Positions 34,521 to 44,197 of a stretch of DNA of 64,000 bases are shown in pieces (the first letter of the stretch is position 1; every line of letters starts with the position of its first letter). The notes under the pieces are model-generated. The model worked only from the letters and a program-made list of their open reading frames with translations, ran no database searches and was not told where the DNA came from. The translations under genes and the position numbers were made by a program. The stretch is taken from the NCBI RefSeq assembly GCF_013752535.1, contig NZ_CP058348.1, positions 2,852,001 to 2,916,000 of the forward strand. The letters are read 5' to 3'. Source of the DNA: Bdellovibrio sp. KM01 (GTDB taxonomy: Bacteria > Bdellovibrionota > Bdellovibrionia > Bdellovibrionales > Bdellovibrionaceae).

Positions 34521-35366
34521 ATGAAATATAGAATCCGTGATATCGAAAACTTTGTAGAGACCACTGGGTGCAAAACTATCATCCAAGCGGCGACCAAATT
34601 GGAAATTAGTCAACCCGCACTTTCTGAAAGTTTAAAGCGACTTGAGAGCGACCTGGGCGCCACCCTCTTTTATCGTTCTCGCACGGGGATCGAACTGACA
34701 CCCAGTGGACGTGTCTTTTTAAGTAAAGCTCAGTCACTGATTCGTTCTTTAAAAGATTTAGAATTCCCTACGAACAAAGAGACTGTTTTTGCTGGTAGAA
34801 CTATCACCATCGGCTGCCACGTTACAGTTGCTCAATACACGATACCCAAGGCATTAAAACACGTTCGAACTATGGCACCTGATTACCGTGTGGAACTGAA
34901 ACATGATCTGTCTCGAAACATTCAAGCAGAAATCCAACGAGGCACCATCGATGTCGGGGTTGTTATCAATCCAGCAGAAATTCCTGATCTGGTTATTCAA
35001 AAGCTCACCACAGATACAATGGCTATGTGGAAAGGCAAAGGCGACGTCGACAAGGAAACAGTTATTTGCAACAGCGACCTGTTTCAAACCCAATCGATTT
35101 TGAAAAAATGGAAAAACAAATCTGCAAAGATCATAAGCTCTGAAAGCCTGGAATTGATCTGCAGTTTAGCGAATGAAAATTTGGGCTATGCTATCGCCCC
35201 TGCTCGCGCAGTGGAAGCTTCAGGTTATAAACTTGAACAAGCCCCCGGCCTACCGACATTCACTGACGAAGTCTGCTTGGTCTATCGTCCAGAGTTCGGA
35301 AAAACCCAAGCAGAAAAAATCATCATCGAGGGAATTAAGAAATCCCTGGGGGTCGTGAAAAAATAA
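34521..35366 (+). CDS. LysR-family transcriptional regulator
   Basis: The 281-residue product has the winged helix-turn-helix (DIENFVETTGCKTIIQAATKLEISQPALSESLKRLE, parts at residues about 8-43) and a periplasmic-binding-like effector domain. The recognition helix ISQPALSESLKRLE is canonical. AGGTGATTACTT precedes the start. It faces the small secreted gene at 34431 in a divergent arrangement, the usual place for a LysR target. Confidence 0.92.
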   Translation: MKYRIRDIENFVETTGCKTIIQAATKLEISQPALSESLKRLESDLGATLFYRSRTGIELTPSGRVFLSKAQSLIRSLKDLEFPTNKETVFAGRTITIGCHVTVAQYTIPKALKHVRTMAPDYRVELKHDLSRNIQAEIQRGTIDVGVVINPAEIPDLVIQKLTTDTMAMWKGKGDVDKETVICNSDLFQTQSILKKWKNKSAKIISSESLELICSLANENLGYAIAPARAVEASGYKLEQAPGLPTFTDEVCLVYRPEFGKTQAEKIIIEGIKKSLGVVKK

Positions 35367-35396
35367 AAAAAGCTGCTTTTCAGCAGCTTTTAATTT
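35364..35396. terminator. Bidirectional terminator between the LysR and cmk genes
   Basis: AAAAGCTGC/GCAGCTTTT with a 5-base loop; T-runs on both strands. The two genes are convergent and share it. Confidence 0.85.
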
Positions 35397-36050
35397 TTAG
35401 ATTTTTGTTTTTACGAAGGCTTCGACTTTGTCGACGACCTGATTCAGATCCAACTCTGTTGAATCGAGTTCAAACGCGTCCGTCGGGACGGCCATAGGTG
35501 CCACTTTGCGGGTAGAATCCTGATGGTCACGTTGCTTTTGAGCTTTCGCCATATCGCCTTCATCAAGACCTAGCTCATTCGCACGACGAGCAGCTCTGTG
35601 AGCGCTGGAAGCCGTTAGATAAACTTTTGCTTCGGCTGTTGGGAAAACCACAGTTCCGCAATCGCGACCTTCTGCCACCAAACCGTCTTCACCTTTGCTG
35701 CAGTTACGTTGAGCATCCAAAAGAGCTTTACGAACTTCAGGGTAATGACTGACTTTGGAAGCAAAATTACCCACGTCTTCGTGAGCAATAGCATCTGTGA
35801 CATCTTCATTTTGGAAATAAACGCGCGTGCGATCTGGCTCTAGACGAACACTCCAGATTGGATTGTGAGTCAGCTCTGACAACGCTTTCACGTCATCAAG
35901 GTTCACTTTCAACTGAATAGCGGCATAAGCAAGTCCACGATAGAAAGCACCTGTAGAAACCCATTTCCAGCCAAGACGGCGGGCAAGTTCACGGCTGACT
36001 GAAGATTTACCAGATGCCGCAGGTCCATCGATCGTTACTACTAATCCCAT
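35397..36050 (-). CDS. cmk: Cytidylate kinase
   Basis: The 217-residue cytosolic enzyme phosphorylates CMP/dCMP from ATP. The P-loop GPAASGKSS, the STGAFYRGLAYAA loop and the catalytic arginine region AEGRDCGTVVFP are all seen. ATG at 36050 with GGAG five bases upstream is preferred to GTG at 36056. It lies 42 bases after hisC and is probably co-transcribed with it. Confidence 0.95.
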   Translation of the reverse strand: MGLVVTIDGPAASGKSSVSRELARRLGWKWVSTGAFYRGLAYAAIQLKVNLDDVKALSELTHNPIWSVRLEPDRTRVYFQNEDVTDAIAHEDVGNFASKVSHYPEVRKALLDAQRNCSKGEDGLVAEGRDCGTVVFPTAEAKVYLTASSAHRAARRANELGLDEGDMAKAQKQRDHQDSTRKVAPMAVPTDAFELDSTELDLNQVVDKVEAFVKTKI

Positions 36051-36092
36051 TTCCACTCCAAAATCCTATCTACACCTTGAAACTAAAATTCT

Positions 36093-37238
36093 TTAGACTG
36101 TCGGAATTGGCGTTCCAGCCAAGACAGGAATTTCCTTCAGCACTTCTTTCAAAGCTGCGATAGCTGCTTCGTTTTCATGCTCCAAACCGACACTCAAGCG
36201 CATATGTGTTTTAAAACCATAGTTCAAAACAGGTCGCATGATGATCCCACGACGAAGCAAAGCTTCATTGACTTTCACCGCGTCACGAAGTGTGTCAAAC
36301 ATGACGAAGTTACCTTGGGAATGAATGTACGGCAGGCCCAATTCTTCTAATTTCTTGTAGAAGTAATCAAGCCCTTTCCAGCAAATTTGCTGTGAGCGTT
36401 GTAGGAATTCTTTATCCTGCAGAGCCGCATTTGCGGCGACTTGCGCTAAATCGTTGACATTAAAAGGCTTGCGCACGCGGTTATAGACCTCAACCACCGT
36501 CGGCGGCGCAATCATAGCACCCACACGGAAACCCGCCAGGCCATAGATTTTTGAGAAGGTGCGTAAAACGATCAGGTTGTTGTATTTGTTGATGTAATTT
36601 TGCGCCGATGCATAATCTTCAGCACGAACAAATTCGTTATAAGCCTCGTCGAACACGATCATCACATCATCACGGTTTCCAAGGCGAGCCAGGAAATTCT
36701 CAACTTGCTCTTTCGAAGCATAGGTCCCCGTTGGATTATTCGGATTTGAAACGAAAATAAGGCGAATGTCCTTTTCCTGGTGGTGAGCCATGAAATAGTC
36801 CGCAATGGCTTCCAAATCGAAGCAATATCCTTCCGTCAAAGGCACCTTGTGAAGGGCAGCACGATTGGCACCCGCACTCACTTCGTAAGCATTAAAAGCC
36901 GCTACTGAAGTCAAAACACCCTGTTTCGGCTCGCAAAAAATGCGAGTTAACAGATCGATCAGCTCATCACTGCCGTTTCCGATCGCCAATTGCTGCTTAG
37001 GAAAGCCCCACTCTTTAGAAATCGTCTGCAAAAGCTCATAATGTGAGGGATCTGGATAAAGATTTTGGTGCTCCAGCGCCTTTTTTACAGCCTCCATCGC
37101 TTTGGGGCTTGGTCCAAGGGGATTTTCGTTGCTGGCCAGCTTGTAAACTCGGGATAAACCATACTCTCGCTGAGTTTCTGCAATCGGTTTACCCGGTTTA
37201 TAAGGCACAAGATTTAAAATTTCTGGAGAAATCTTCAC
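36093..37238 (-). CDS. hisC: Histidinol-phosphate aminotransferase
   Basis: The 381-residue PLP enzyme makes histidinol phosphate and glutamate/2-oxoglutarate in histidine synthesis. The N-terminal PYKPGKPI and YKLASNENPLGPSP, SNPNNPTGT and the PLP-lysine region TFSKIYGLAGFRVG are typical. The start is GTG with AAGGA upstream. It is outside any histidine operon; in such a setting the same enzyme type can also make aromatic amino acids, so the specificity is not certain. Confidence 0.9.
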   Translation of the reverse strand: MKISPEILNLVPYKPGKPIAETQREYGLSRVYKLASNENPLGPSPKAMEAVKKALEHQNLYPDPSHYELLQTISKEWGFPKQQLAIGNGSDELIDLLTRIFCEPKQGVLTSVAAFNAYEVSAGANRAALHKVPLTEGYCFDLEAIADYFMAHHQEKDIRLIFVSNPNNPTGTYASKEQVENFLARLGNRDDVMIVFDEAYNEFVRAEDYASAQNYINKYNNLIVLRTFSKIYGLAGFRVGAMIAPPTVVEVYNRVRKPFNVNDLAQVAANAALQDKEFLQRSQQICWKGLDYFYKKLEELGLPYIHSQGNFVMFDTLRDAVKVNEALLRRGIIMRPVLNYGFKTHMRLSVGLEHENEAAIAALKEVLKEIPVLAGTPIPTV

Positions 37239-37331
37239 GTAACAATCCTTTTCTTATGGGGACTTGTTTGCTATATCTGATCGCCTAGCTTTAACACATT
37301 CTAGTGCGATTTCAATAGAGAGCGTTTAAAA

Positions 37332-38684
37332 ATGCAAAACAGTTTCATGTTCGGGGTAAGTGTTGGTGAATCCTTCGCAGAATACATTCTGTGGGATGGT
37401 TCTAAAACAATTGCTGCCAAACGCGCCTACCTGTCCCGCGAGAATTTAAAAAATTCTCTTCAACAATTCGTTTCCGCTCACAAGGATAAAGTGATTGCGA
37501 AAACTTTCGTGAGCTTAAGAATTTCTGAAAGACTCATGGACTATAAACTTTCTGGTGCCGTGGCTCACGTGACAACAGAGGGTTTTGAAAATTGGCTGGA
37601 ACTGCGTGGCTGCTCGGGTTCTGCTCTGACATCTGAAGAATTGCATTTTTCCGTTCGCGAAAGAATCCAGGCTTCAGGCCAAGTGCTTCAACCTCTCGCA
37701 AATGAAGAGCTTGAAGGCATCGCTGCAAAGCTCGAATTGATGAAAATCAAAAAAGTTTGCCTGCACTTTTTGCATGCGACGATCAATCCTGCTCACGAAA
37801 AACAAGCGCAGGATTTTTTTCAATCTAAAAATATCGAAGTCTTTATTCCGGAAAAAACTGAAAATCAGGACGAAGTCACTCGCTGGAGAAAAAATGCTCT
37901 GAATGCGACGATTTCGAGCCTGTTCCAGGATTTGAAAAAAGATCTGGTCGAGGCATTAAAAGATACAGTGACGGAAGATAAAATCTATTTTATCGGCGCC
38001 GAAGGTGAAGTCTTCCAAAATGAAAATCACAAACGCGTGGGCAGTCTTTTTGCCTCCTATAGCGCTTTGGGTTTCCAATACCAAGATGCGAAAACTGACG
38101 TTTTGCATTTGGGCCTGGAAGATTTCGTTTTGATCTCTCCCCAGTCGTGGAGTGAAATCTGGGAAAGTCCATGGGGTAAGGTTGAAAACAGAAGTCTAAA
38201 AATTCGTCAGTTGGCGGTTCAACCGACTCAAGGTTTGGAACTTAATGATTTCAAACACTTTGATTTCAATCAGCGCACGGAAGGTTGGGAACCCGGGCCG
38301 ATGAGTTTTGGTCGTGGGCAAAAACCAACTTTGATGGATCTTTGGACCGAGAATGCAAAACTGAATAAATTGGATGGCTTGCAGGATCGTATGATTCCAG
38401 CGGGCATTCAAAAGTTTAAGAACAGCCTTCTGACCTTGATTAAAGCCAGCTACGATCGCAATTTGGAAACTGCGACTGTGATCAAAGAACTTCAAAGTCT
38501 GGGCATGCAAAAAATCGTGATGGAATCACTGATGCACCGTCAGAATAAAAAAGTCAAAGTGACGGGTCCTTTGGCAGATCTTTTCGCCAATGGTTTCAAA
38601 AAAGATCCGAATGCATCTTTCGATAACGAAGATTTTGCAGAAGCCCGTGCTGTGATTGCAATCGGCAGCAAGGCGAAGGTTTAA
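37332..38684 (+). CDS. Shortened hydantoinase A/oxoprolinase-like protein
   Basis: At 450 residues it is much shorter than ordinary HyuA (about 680-700). The N-terminal domain still matches Hydant_A_N in layout (GVSVGESFAEYILWDGS; AHVTTEGFENWLELRG), and the middle VCLHFLHATINPAHEKQAQDFF corresponds to the HyuA 'S-xx-NP-HE' motif. The usual ATP-handling and metal-binding motifs of the Hydantoinase_A domain are not seen in the second half. It may be a non-catalytic or repurposed partner of the next gene, which begins three bases later. Confidence 0.6.
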   Translation: MQNSFMFGVSVGESFAEYILWDGSKTIAAKRAYLSRENLKNSLQQFVSAHKDKVIAKTFVSLRISERLMDYKLSGAVAHVTTEGFENWLELRGCSGSALTSEELHFSVRERIQASGQVLQPLANEELEGIAAKLELMKIKKVCLHFLHATINPAHEKQAQDFFQSKNIEVFIPEKTENQDEVTRWRKNALNATISSLFQDLKKDLVEALKDTVTEDKIYFIGAEGEVFQNENHKRVGSLFASYSALGFQYQDAKTDVLHLGLEDFVLISPQSWSEIWESPWGKVENRSLKIRQLAVQPTQGLELNDFKHFDFNQRTEGWEPGPMSFGRGQKPTLMDLWTENAKLNKLDGLQDRMIPAGIQKFKNSLLTLIKASYDRNLETATVIKELQSLGMQKIVMESLMHRQNKKVKVTGPLADLFANGFKKDPNASFDNEDFAEARAVIAIGSKAKV

Positions 38685-38687
38685 TTT

Positions 38688-40100
38688 ATGTCTTATCAAA
38701 TCGAACTTTTCCATTCTTTGCTTTCGGATTTTCTTCAAGGTGAATCTGCTCTTTTAACCAACGAAGGCGATGTTTTGTTGTTGCGCGGGAACAATCCCGT
38801 TTCTTACGACACCCTGGTTAAAGCAGCTCGCACAGTTACTAAATATTTGAAATTGAACGAAGGCGAAATCGCGCTTTTGAATGACCCTTACAGCGGTGGA
38901 ACGACTTTGGATGAAATCACTTTCATCATGGCTGTTTCTGAAGATCTGGTATGGGTCACTCGCCGACCGATGGGCAAATACCTCAAGATCGTCAAAAGTG
39001 TTGAGGAAGAAGGTTTGCGGATTCCTCCAACTCCCCTGCGCCAAAAGGGCCAATTGAATGAAGTGATTTTGGGAGCGATGAGTGCTCATCCGGCCTGCCC
39101 ACCTCAGTTCACTGAATGGATTAAATCCCAGTGCGCAGAAATGATCGTCAGCGCTCAACGCCTTCACGATACCATCGAGGGGACAGGACTTTCAGTTACT
39201 GGCGAATTGATCGAAGAGTACGTCAAACTTTCCAAAAAGTTGGCTGTACAAAGAATTTCTGAAAAAGCTTCCGGGGAAACTCGCGTGGATGTGGTTTTGG
39301 ATAGCGGCGAATTGCTGCGTCTGAGTCTGGAAATTCAAGACGGAAAAGTGGTTATTGATTTTGGTGGTACCTCTGCTGCCAAAACTTTGCACCTGACTGA
39401 ATCCGCGACATATGGTGTTTGCTTCCATGCGATCAGCAAATTCTATGGCTTTAATAATTATGCAAACTCGGGTTCCTTTTCAGTTTTGCAGGTAACGAAA
39501 CCTGCAGGCTGCTGGTTGATGGCAAAATACCCAGCCTCCACATTGAAAGGCATGACTTGCGGAGTTGCTGCTGTGCAAACAGCTATCGACCTTGCTTTAA
39601 CTTTCATCCATAGCAAGCACGAAAAAGCATTAAACGCTTATACTCCGGTGATGTTGCAATTGAATCACGGCAATTCCCAGGCTTTCCTCAGCATCGAAGG
39701 TGGCCAAGGTGCAACAGCCGAACACGACGGTCAAAGCGCCCACATCGAAGGCCTTTCGATTGAAACTTTGGAACGACGTTTTCCAGTGCGCGTGCAACGC
39801 ATGGATCGCAGAAATTCCACGGGCGGCAAAGGTAAGTACTCGGGCGGTCGCGGCTTGATCTTTAAGATAGAAGCTTTGGAAGATATCGAAGTTTCTTGGT
39901 TAACAGATATGACCTTGCACCGTCCTCGCCTGCCAAAAACTTGCTCTCACGGTGATGTCTCAGAAGTTACTTTGGAAAAAGGCGAAACGGCTAAAAGCCT
40001 GCCGGTCTTAGGCCAGCAAAAGATCCTTAAGGGTGAGGTCCTAAGTCTGTGTTCAGGCACGGGCGGAGGCTATGGTCGCGCAGAAACTAAAGTCGACTGA
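38688..40100 (+). CDS. Hydantoinase B/oxoprolinase-family protein
   Basis: The 470-residue product matches HyuB: NDPYSGGTTLDEITF, VVIDFGGTSAAKTLHLTES and, late in the protein, the Gly-rich RRNSTGGKGKYSGGRG signature. Normal HyuB is about 550-600 residues. HyuA and HyuB together hydrolyse hydantoins, 5-oxoproline or related cyclic imides in an ATP-dependent way. Both members are shortened here, so the substrate is open. The two genes are certainly one operon (3-base gap). Confidence 0.75.
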   Translation: MSYQIELFHSLLSDFLQGESALLTNEGDVLLLRGNNPVSYDTLVKAARTVTKYLKLNEGEIALLNDPYSGGTTLDEITFIMAVSEDLVWVTRRPMGKYLKIVKSVEEEGLRIPPTPLRQKGQLNEVILGAMSAHPACPPQFTEWIKSQCAEMIVSAQRLHDTIEGTGLSVTGELIEEYVKLSKKLAVQRISEKASGETRVDVVLDSGELLRLSLEIQDGKVVIDFGGTSAAKTLHLTESATYGVCFHAISKFYGFNNYANSGSFSVLQVTKPAGCWLMAKYPASTLKGMTCGVAAVQTAIDLALTFIHSKHEKALNAYTPVMLQLNHGNSQAFLSIEGGQGATAEHDGQSAHIEGLSIETLERRFPVRVQRMDRRNSTGGKGKYSGGRGLIFKIEALEDIEVSWLTDMTLHRPRLPKTCSHGDVSEVTLEKGETAKSLPVLGQQKILKGEVLSLCSGTGGGYGRAETKVD

Positions 40101-40158
40101 CTTGCACTCCGACTTCGTCGGAGTATAATGACCGAATGACCAACCAAGGAGATTCGCT

Positions 40159-40656
40159 ATGAAGACAGAAGTCACATATTTAGCTGGTGGATGTTTTTGG
40201 GGTATGGAGGACCTGCTGCGCAAGCTTCCGGGCGTTCTTAAAACCGAAGTGGGGTACATGGGTGGCAACACTCAAAATGCGACCTACAACGAAGTAAAAA
40301 CTGGAACTACGAACCACGCAGAAACTGTGAAAGTTGAATTCAATCCCGATCAACTTTCATTTGAAAACCTTTTGCTTTATTTTTTTAAGATTCACGATCC
40401 CACGACTTTAAACCGTCAAGGCAATGACATCGGCACTCAGTATCGCAGCGAAATTTTCTTTACCTCTGAGGAGCAAAAGGAAACAGCTGCGAAAGTGATC
40501 GCCCGCGTGGATAAGTCAGGCGCATGGGGAAAACCAGCAGCCACTGTGGTGGCCAAGGCTCCGGAGTTCTGGTCAGCCGAAGGCTATCACCAGGATTATC
40601 TGCTGAAGAATCCAGATGGCTATACTTGCCACTTTGTTCGTAAAGTTGATTTTTAA
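40159..40656 (+). CDS. msrA: Peptide methionine sulfoxide reductase MsrA
   Basis: The 165-residue enzyme reduces methionine-S-sulfoxide in proteins. GGCFWG with catalytic Cys12, the YMGG motif and the GNDIGTQYRSEIF motif are clear. CAAGGAG precedes the start. No signal peptide, so cytosolic. It is not fused to MsrB. Confidence 0.97.
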   Translation: MKTEVTYLAGGCFWGMEDLLRKLPGVLKTEVGYMGGNTQNATYNEVKTGTTNHAETVKVEFNPDQLSFENLLLYFFKIHDPTTLNRQGNDIGTQYRSEIFFTSEEQKETAAKVIARVDKSGAWGKPAATVVAKAPEFWSAEGYHQDYLLKNPDGYTCHFVRKVDF

Positions 40657-40667
40657 ATCACAGAAAA

Positions 40668-40697
40668 TAAAAAGGTCCCGGTTGGGACCTTTTTTTT
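40668..40697. terminator. Bidirectional terminator after msrA
   Basis: AAAAGGTCCC/GGGACCTTTT with a short GGTT loop, T-run on the plus strand and A-run on the minus; serves msrA and the convergent lipoprotein gene. Confidence 0.92.
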
Positions 40698-41700
40698 ATT
40701 GGCGAATTTCTTTAAGCATATCGATCAGTGTCTGTTGATTTTGGGCTTCGGTGAAGCTGAGCTTCGCTGCTCCTTTTTGCACTTTCATTTTATCAATCAA
40801 ACGTTTCACTTTGGAATCCATTTGCGGCGTTTTTCCAAGCTTGATCAAAAGATTTTTGGCGTCGATACCTTTTTGCAGAACTTCGGTTTTAAGATACTCC
40901 ACCTGAGTCGCATTCATACCCGACATATCCAGATCCCAGCCCAACAACAAAGTCTTTGCCTGCATCACCAGATTCTTATCACCCAATTTTGAAACCATAT
41001 CGATGAACATCAACGGGAACATATTGTAGCGAGTCTGCAAAATTTGGATGGCTTTTTCTTCGTGCGCCAATACTTCGCGTATCGAACCTTTTTGAGGAAT
41101 ATCACGCGGAGCCAACAGAGCTTCTTCCATCAGGCTGTACATGCTGACTAATTGCGTGTCACCCAGGCGATCCACGTTCTCCACTTGCTTGCGATTCGTG
41201 CGATCCATGGCCACAGCCATCGCATTGAAGGATGCTGTCATATTGTCTTTCGATGTGATGTCTTTCGCATCAGGCTCTGCCAAAGGATCGACACTGTTAT
41301 CGCGTCGTGCGAGCTCTTCAATCTCCATGAAAAATTCTTGAGTCGCTTGCTGTTCTAAAACTTCGCGTTTCGCAGAGGATTTATCCTGTCCCAAGCCATT
41401 CCATAACTGCACTTCATAGGACATGAAGTACTTCGTCGCTTCAGAGATTTTTTTGAACAAGGTTGGTGCTTGTAGAACAGAGTTATAAGCCTCGCGACGA
41501 AGCTGCAAAGCATTCCCCTGGCGAAGAGCATCGTATAGCTCGTCGGTTTGATCCTTAAGTTCACCGGTGCTCTTTTTCATGTCCTCTGTGGTGTCACTCA
41601 TTTTCACCGTGGCATCGTGCATTTCATCGACCTTTTGGATCTCAGAACACGCAACCATGGAAAGTAGCAAAAGGCCCGACAAACAGATCTTATGTTTCAT
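40696..41700 (-). CDS. Lipoprotein of unknown function, helical
   Basis: The 334-residue product has a lipoprotein signal peptide (MKHKICLSGLLLLSMVAC, then SE). The first 60 residues of the mature part are coiled-coil-like (KVDEMHDATVKMSDTTEDMKK). The rest is helical and Lys/Leu-rich. An upstream GTG start at 41745 would lose the lipobox and is rejected. No family is recognised; it may be an outer-membrane-anchored scaffold. Confidence 0.7.
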   Translation of the reverse strand: MKHKICLSGLLLLSMVACSEIQKVDEMHDATVKMSDTTEDMKKSTGELKDQTDELYDALRQGNALQLRREAYNSVLQAPTLFKKISEATKYFMSYEVQLWNGLGQDKSSAKREVLEQQATQEFFMEIEELARRDNSVDPLAEPDAKDITSKDNMTASFNAMAVAMDRTNRKQVENVDRLGDTQLVSMYSLMEEALLAPRDIPQKGSIREVLAHEEKAIQILQTRYNMFPLMFIDMVSKLGDKNLVMQAKTLLLGWDLDMSGMNATQVEYLKTEVLQKGIDAKNLLIKLGKTPQMDSKVKRLIDKMKVQKGAAKLSFTEAQNQQTLIDMLKEIRQ

Positions 41701-41807
41701 AAATACATCCCAGTGTGGTGTGTTCAACGAATCGACAACTGACACTTTCAGTCACTTTCGTGGAACACTATCTGCAGTTAATTTCTCACTCATTCTGCAG
41801 AGAGCAA

Positions 41808-41860
41808 AAACTCCAAATTATGTGCCACTCGCCAGTTACAACTCCGTAATTTGGTAGTTT
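41808..41860 (+). repeat. Long inverted repeat upstream of the solute-binding protein gene
   Basis: AAACTCCAAATTA and TAATTTGGTAGTTT pair almost perfectly (one extra base) with a 26-base spacer. It lies about 70 bases before the start of the solute-binding protein gene. It could be an operator or a leader structure; the spacer forms no obvious second stem. Confidence 0.55.
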
Positions 41861-41927
41861 GGGTTGGAAACTTCGGAAAAGACACGGTAACGAATTATCA
41901 GGCTGTAAGTTTAGAGGGACTCTTGAA

Positions 41928-42719
41928 ATGAAACTGCTGATAGCTGCAATGATGCTCACAATCGGATTCCGCACATCGGTCGCGATGGCGGACACCATTT
42001 TGGTCAGATCAGACGCTTGGTGCCCGTATGTCTGTGACAGCTCAAAAGACCCCGGCTACATGGTAGAAGTCGTTTCAAAAATTTTCGAAAAAAATGGCCA
42101 CAAAGTAAACTTCTCAATGGTGAATTGGGCTCGCGCCGTTAGCGAAACGCGCAGAAACAAGGCCACCGCAATTGTCGGTGCTAACTACAACGATGCCCCG
42201 GATTTCGTATTCCCTACTAAAACTTTGGGACATGGTCAGGATTTCTTCTTTGTTAAAAAAGACTCGACATGGACCTACAAAGGCAGTGCTTCTTTGGTGG
42301 GTAAAAAAATCGGTGTCATTAATGGTTATGCCTATGGTGGCGACATGGATCGCATCGTCTCTGAAAACAAAGATATCTTTATTTCTATTTCGGGGGAGCA
42401 TCCTTTAGATCAAATTATCAAAATGATCGAAAGCAAACGCCTGGATGCTTTCATTGAAAATCAAACCGTGCTGCGAACAAATTTAGCGAACATGGGATTA
42501 AGCCAAGACGAATACAAACCGGTGAGTGCTCAAGTCGCAAACGACGCGAAACTTTTCATCGCGTTTTCACCAGCCAACAAAAAATCAGAAATTTACGCAA
42601 AAATCTTTACTAAAGGGATCACAGAGATGCGCCAGACCGGTGAACTGAATCGCATCCTGGCTAAATATGGTTTGACGGACTGGGAACAACAAGAAGCTTT
42701 AGAAACGGCGACTAAATAA
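41928..42719 (+). CDS. Periplasmic solute-binding protein, family 3 type
   Basis: The 263-residue product has a signal peptide (MKLLIAAMMLTIGFRTSVAMA) and the bilobed SBP_bac_3 pattern (DAWCPYVCDSSKDPGYMVEVVSKIFEK; KKIGVINGYAYGGDMD; SKRLDAFIENQTV). It probably binds an amino acid or similar polar solute. No permease or ATPase gene is adjacent, so it may be an orphan or a chemosensory/enzymatic relative. GAGGGA supports the start at 41928. The stop is inside the 3' end of the convergent ilvA gene. Confidence 0.85.
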   Translation: MKLLIAAMMLTIGFRTSVAMADTILVRSDAWCPYVCDSSKDPGYMVEVVSKIFEKNGHKVNFSMVNWARAVSETRRNKATAIVGANYNDAPDFVFPTKTLGHGQDFFFVKKDSTWTYKGSASLVGKKIGVINGYAYGGDMDRIVSENKDIFISISGEHPLDQIIKMIESKRLDAFIENQTVLRTNLANMGLSQDEYKPVSAQVANDAKLFIAFSPANKKSEIYAKIFTKGITEMRQTGELNRILAKYGLTDWEQQEALETATK

Positions 42720-43941
42720 TTTTAGCGCCGCTTGCTTCCAAAGCACGTTTGATTCTTTCCACGTGCTCGATGCTGGTAGTTTCCAAGACGAAATCAATAC
42801 GCGTTTCACGCAATGACAGACCTTGAGACACGCGGTCATGTCGCACTTCCAATACATTGGCTTTTTCGGTGGCAATCACTTGAGTGAGGTTGCTTAAGTT
42901 TCCTGGCAAGTCATCCACGATGACAGACAACTCACACAGTTTTCCGCGAAGGGCCTGACCACGGTCAATGATTTTACTGACGATATTCAAATCGATGTTA
43001 CCGCCGCTGATGATCACGCAACATTTTTTACCAAGCGCCAAACCACGATGCATGGCTGCTGCCATGGCAGCGGCTCCGGAACCTTCGGCAACTGTTTTTG
43101 CACGCTCCATCAGGAACACGATAGCTTCAGCGATTTCGTCATCACTCACCGTCACGACTTGATCGACATATTTTGAAATGAAGCTGTCATAGATCACTTG
43201 CGATGGATTTTTAATCGCAATACCATCCGCGATCGTTGCCGCACGTTTCTTTTTTTGGTCTTGGGTTTGTTTGTTGTAGAGACAAGCCATTCCCGGAGAG
43301 CGATCGCTTTGCACACCGATCACGCGCACTTTGGGATTGATGGTTTTCACCGCCAAGGCCACGCCACTGATCAATCCACCACCACCAATGGGAACAATCA
43401 CGGTATCCAGATCTGGAACTTTCTCAAGGATCTCTAAACCGATCGTACCCTGCCCCGCAATCACATAGGGATCCTGGTAAGGATGTACGAAAGTAAAGCC
43501 ATTTTCTTTTTCAAGCTTTTGCGCGTACTCGTAAGCTTCGTCGTAAATTTCGCCTTTAAGAACCACGTTCGCACCATAGGAGCGAGTCGCAGTTGCTTTG
43601 CTGATCGAGCAATTTTCAGGCATCACAATCGTGGATTTCACTCCCGCCAAGCGTGCTGACAATGCCACACCTTGCGCGTGATTTCCGGCAGAACTTGCCA
43701 CCACTCCACGGGCCTTTTCTTCCGCACTTAAGTTTGAAATTTTATTGTAAGCACCACGGAATTTAAAACTACCCGTGCGCTGAGTGTTTTCGAATTTAAA
43801 ATAAACTTCGCTGTTCAACAGGTTGCTGGCACTGATCGAGTGGCTCATCTCCGTGGGGCTGATGATGTCTTTGATCAGCTGGCGAGCTTTCTGAATGTCT
43901 TCGAAAGTAACTTTCATTACGTTGGGCATTTCGTTGGGCAT
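42712..43941 (-). CDS. ilvA: Threonine ammonia-lyase (threonine dehydratase) with C-terminal ACT domain
   Basis: The 409-residue PLP enzyme converts threonine to 2-oxobutanoate and ammonia. The PLP-lysine motif SGSFKFRGAYNK, ASSAGNHAQGVA and the glycine loop IGGGGL are present. A single C-terminal ACT-like domain (about residues 335-409; LCELSVIVDDLPGNLSNL) indicates the catabolic/short biosynthetic form (close to TdcB/IlvA2) rather than the E. coli IlvA with two such modules. The start may be 43941 or one of two in-frame ATGs 12 and 24 bases downstream. Confidence 0.9.
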   Translation of the reverse strand: MPNEMPNVMKVTFEDIQKARQLIKDIISPTEMSHSISASNLLNSEVYFKFENTQRTGSFKFRGAYNKISNLSAEEKARGVVASSAGNHAQGVALSARLAGVKSTIVMPENCSISKATATRSYGANVVLKGEIYDEAYEYAQKLEKENGFTFVHPYQDPYVIAGQGTIGLEILEKVPDLDTVIVPIGGGGLISGVALAVKTINPKVRVIGVQSDRSPGMACLYNKQTQDQKKKRAATIADGIAIKNPSQVIYDSFISKYVDQVVTVSDDEIAEAIVFLMERAKTVAEGSGAAAMAAAMHRGLALGKKCCVIISGGNIDLNIVSKIIDRGQALRGKLCELSVIVDDLPGNLSNLTQVIATEKANVLEVRHDRVSQGLSLRETRIDFVLETTSIEHVERIKRALEASGAKII

Positions 43942-44197
43942 AGAAACCGGAACTCCTGTTGATTCGCCTACTTTCTTCTAAAATCCAATTCCGGGCAAGA
44001 TGGTTTCACAGATGTGATGCCCCTGAAGATTGACCCGAAAAATGACCCCAAACGTATGTAATCACTCAGGTTTTCGTATTAAACCTGGAAATCTCAAGAA
44101 ATATTATGTCGCATATTTATCAAATATTAAGCGGAAATACTCAAAAGGACTCATGATTTTGGGATATTCGCCGAAAAGTCTAGGGAGGGGTATCAAT

